Origin: 2-02-FULL-47-50 sp964479045
Lineage (GTDB): Bacteria > Pseudomonadota > Gammaproteobacteria > Eutrophobiales > Eutrophobiaceae
Reading direction: 5' to 3'
Assembly: GCA_964479045.1 (NCBI GenBank)
Contig: CAYZJI010000003.1
Span: forward strand, 1 to 64,000
DNA: 64,000 nucleotides
A program made the position numbers and the translations under genes. Under the pieces are notes generated by a model. That model did not search any database, had not been told where the DNA came from, and saw only the letters and a program-made list of their open reading frames with translations. Within the stretch, counting starts at the first letter, position 1. Each line of letters starts with the position of its first letter. Below are positions 62,430 to 64,000 of the stretch, in pieces.

Positions 62430-62733
62430 TGGAACAGCGTCTCAAAATAAAGACAATAGTCCTCATACACCCCCCTGTTTGTGGGTCTCTCATCCGGTGT
62501 AATCAAGTCAAAACCCATATCTGTACCAAGATGTAGTTAAATTCAGACAGATTATGACTTTTAAACAGCAATTTAATATTCATATTTATCAATAAGCTAT
62601 AGAGTTATTTGCTTTTCTGTGTGAGAATTATGTCAGTATGGATAATTGTCGAAATTTTTAACACAATTACAGGCTGTGTTCTGGTTCACATTTTGAACCG
62701 GTTTTTGGGGGAAAAATGGGAAAGTTTCAATCT

Positions 62734-62749
62734 TGGCTTGAAATGTGCT
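62734..62749 (+). promoter_or_regulatory. candidate sigma-54 promoter
   Basis: TGGC (62734-62737) is followed after a 10-base interval between the GG and GC cores by TGCT (62746-62749), with G at 62740. This agrees with the -24/-12 consensus TGGCAC-G-N4-TTGC-W at the invariant GG and GC and most other positions. It lies 30 bp before the beta-barrel gene's start. A sigma-54 system would also explain the distal palindrome. Confidence 0.5.
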
Positions 62750-62779
62750 GTGTACGTCGAAAATTATAATTCTTCGGCG

Positions 62780-64000
62780 ATGAAACTATTCAAGTTCATT
62801 CTTTTTTGCATGCTGTTCACTTCCTCAGCCGCCGCTAATGATGGCCTGATGGGTATTGGCAGTATTCAGATTTCATCAGCCATGGCAAATGATGGCTTGA
62901 TAGGTATTGGCAGTATTCAGATTCAAGGTTCGCCTGTTTCCCTGGCCAGCAGTGTCGGTCTGGTTGGTATGGGCGCAGCTGGCATCAGCCATGGACCGGA
63001 ACGTGGTGAGCTCTCGGGCGACCGCATGGATCTCAAACTTGATGATGATGTGGGCATGGTGGGCCGCAAAATCGGCCCCGGCCGGGTGCTGCCGGATATC
63101 AAGATGAAGTTGCAATACAATGACAATCTGACGTTGGAAAGTGCAAATCAGATCAACACATTTGCAACTGTCATCTCACCACACGTGGCCTACGTTGTTT
63201 CAGATAAAACCAGAAAGTTTGTACTGGATTACATCCTGGAGGCCGCGTTTCATGAAGCCAGTAGCAATGACGATTACGCAGATAATCGCGTGCGTGCCAG
63301 TTTTGATTATCAACCTACCAGCCGTATCTCGACATCCGTTTTCAGTGAATTCAGAAATTCTCACGATGGCCGTGGAACGGGGCGGGCAGAAGCCGGGCGT
63401 GGAATTACGCAGGCCAGCCTTGATGAATGGCATGCCTGGGGCCTGGGCGGCATATTTGCGTATGGGGCTACATCAGCCAAAGGCCGCCTGGAATTTGAAA
63501 GCGTTTATCAGAACAAAGTCTACGATACGAACCGCCAGTTCACGTTTTCACGCGATCGCTCCGAGCTTATGGGTGTTGGCAGGTTTTTTTACCGGCTTCG
63601 CCCGAAGACTTCCCTGGTATTTGAAGGACGCCTCACAGATTATGATTATCATCGGGATGCACCGGGCACACCGAGTCTTGACGGTATCTATGCCACATTA
63701 CTCACTGGGGTGACGTGGGAAGCAACGTACAAGACCACTGGCTTTGCCAAGATTGGTGTCAATACACGCGAGTTTGAATCCAGCCAGCGGGAGAGCGCAG
63801 GCGGGTTTACCTGGCAAGTAGGCTTTGATTGGCTGCCCAGATCCTACTCGAAAGTGCATTTTGAGACCGCCCAGGTCATCGATGAAACTGAGGGCACTGG
63901 TGATGCGATAGATACCAGTTATGTGCTGATGAACTGGGAACATTTCTGGAAAGACAGGTTCAGCACTCTGGCACAGATAACCTATTCCGATTCAACCATA
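62780..64000 (+). CDS. outer-membrane beta-barrel protein, 5' part
   Basis: The frame is open from ATG 62780 to the window end, giving 407 codons without a stop. The signal peptide is MKLFKFILFCMLFTSSAAA. The mature N-terminus holds two copies of a 17-residue unit with core NDGLxGIGSIQI. From about residue 105 (LPDIKMKLQYNDNLTLESANQI) alternating strands of a beta-barrel follow, in the style of the outer-membrane proteins linked to exopolysaccharide loci (BBP2/EpsL-like): YVVSDKTRKFVLDYILEAAFHE, RASFDYQPTSRISTSVFSEFR, FFYRLRPKTSLVFEGRLTDYDYH and GFAKIGVNTREFESSQRE. It is probably a polysaccharide export or surface protein. The 3' end lies beyond the window. Confidence 0.8.
   Translation, partial: MKLFKFILFCMLFTSSAAANDGLMGIGSIQISSAMANDGLIGIGSIQIQGSPVSLASSVGLVGMGAAGISHGPERGELSGDRMDLKLDDDVGMVGRKIGPGRVLPDIKMKLQYNDNLTLESANQINTFATVISPHVAYVVSDKTRKFVLDYILEAAFHEASSNDDYADNRVRASFDYQPTSRISTSVFSEFRNSHDGRGTGRAEAGRGITQASLDEWHAWGLGGIFAYGATSAKGRLEFESVYQNKVYDTNRQFTFSRDRSELMGVGRFFYRLRPKTSLVFEGRLTDYDYHRDAPGTPSLDGIYATLLTGVTWEATYKTTGFAKIGVNTREFESSQRESAGGFTWQVGFDWLPRSYSKVHFETAQVIDETEGTGDAIDTSYVLMNWEHFWKDRFSTLAQITYSDSTI
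62837..62923 (+). repeat. tandem 36-bp direct repeats (51-bp period) in the barrel gene
   Basis: Copies at 62837-62872 and 62888-62923 differ at two bases only (c/t and g/a). They encode NDGLMGIGSIQI and NDGLIGIGSIQI. The near-identity at the DNA level points to a recent 51-bp duplication that kept the frame. Confidence 0.7.

Larger units (their letters stand above)
62283..62779. other. intergenic region, about 500 bp, with distal palindrome and sigma-54 site
   Basis: No coding frame of quality is present. It carries the palindrome at 62411-62429 and the promoter-like element at 62734-62749 described separately. The remaining sequence is A+T-rich. Confidence 0.5.

Noticed and set aside
1..64000. 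CRISPR arrays, tRNA or rRNA genes
   Set aside because: No regularly spaced direct repeats, cloverleaf-like segments or conserved rRNA stretches were noticed on reading. A covariance-model scan would be the decisive check.

Overview
The window looks like a gammaproteobacterial chromosome of moderate G+C. I cannot name a species. The clues are a valine-pyruvate transaminase, a glycerate kinase, MsrA, paired DUF4139 proteins, a BPSS1780-type membrane protein, an integron-integrase remnant, IS5-like miniature elements, an EPS-associated MarR regulator and an RfaH-type ops element.

Positions 1-22745 are a mixed housekeeping and accessory flank. In order it holds: a truncated integron integrase; a PAS-GGDEF diguanylate cyclase with a GFA-fold protein; a Ycf46-like AAA+ ATPase; a periplasmic beta-propeller and a START-fold lipid-binding-like protein; a three-gene secreted set (a Lys/Glu repeat protein, a CigR/RcnB-like protein and an EipA/DUF1134 protein); an M28 peptidase; glycerate kinase; AvtA; a decayed Ser/Thr kinase; a FIST-like protein next to a five-repeat protein whose N-terminus resembles an ISL3 transposase; a cyclic-nucleotide-binding protein; a Sel1 protein; two DUF4139 proteins; MsrA; a PilZ protein; and a histone-deacetylase-family hydrolase. 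Two non-autonomous elements (about 295 and 139 bp), with related inverted ends and CTAG-type flanks, sit exactly at TAG stop codons.

Positions 23032-54367 are a large exopolysaccharide locus. An O-antigen-ligase-like polymerase, a UDP-glucuronate decarboxylase and a MarR regulator come first. The regulator has a perfect palindrome across its promoter and start codon. A leader then carries a textbook ops sequence in the loop of a 7-bp stem. Behind it run about 28 kb of mostly co-directional genes: an asparagine synthetase fused to a glycosyltransferase, a Wzm/Wzt-like ABC exporter, three FkbM methyltransferases, two further SAM methyltransferases, about thirteen glycosyltransferase domains, an acyltransferase, a second polymerase, GalE and a NodU-type carbamoyltransferase. 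The ops element suggests RfaH-dependent antitermination through this long operon. Sugar supply (UXS, GalE), assembly, decoration (methyl, acyl, carbamoyl) and export are all represented. A WecA-type priming transferase closes the locus at 60713-61750.

Positions 54374-60707, inside the polysaccharide locus, hold a complete-looking lasso-peptide-type RiPP cluster. It contains a nucleotidyltransferase (minus strand), a PqqD-like recognition protein, a transglutaminase-like B2 leader peptidase, an HPr-kinase-like kinase, an asparagine-synthetase-like cyclase without the glutaminase cysteine, and a PRMT-like methyltransferase. The precursor is a small gene on the minus strand at 59267-59431. It has the lasso leader motif YxxPxLxxxGxxxxxT and a predicted 19-residue core with Ser1, Asp9 and a C-terminal Ser, which is a candidate target for the kinase. 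I see no dedicated exporter.

The last part has a secreted small protein behind a recognisable promoter. An outer-membrane beta-barrel gene follows, cut by the window end, preceded by a candidate sigma-54 promoter and a distal palindrome. I saw no tRNA, rRNA or CRISPR array.
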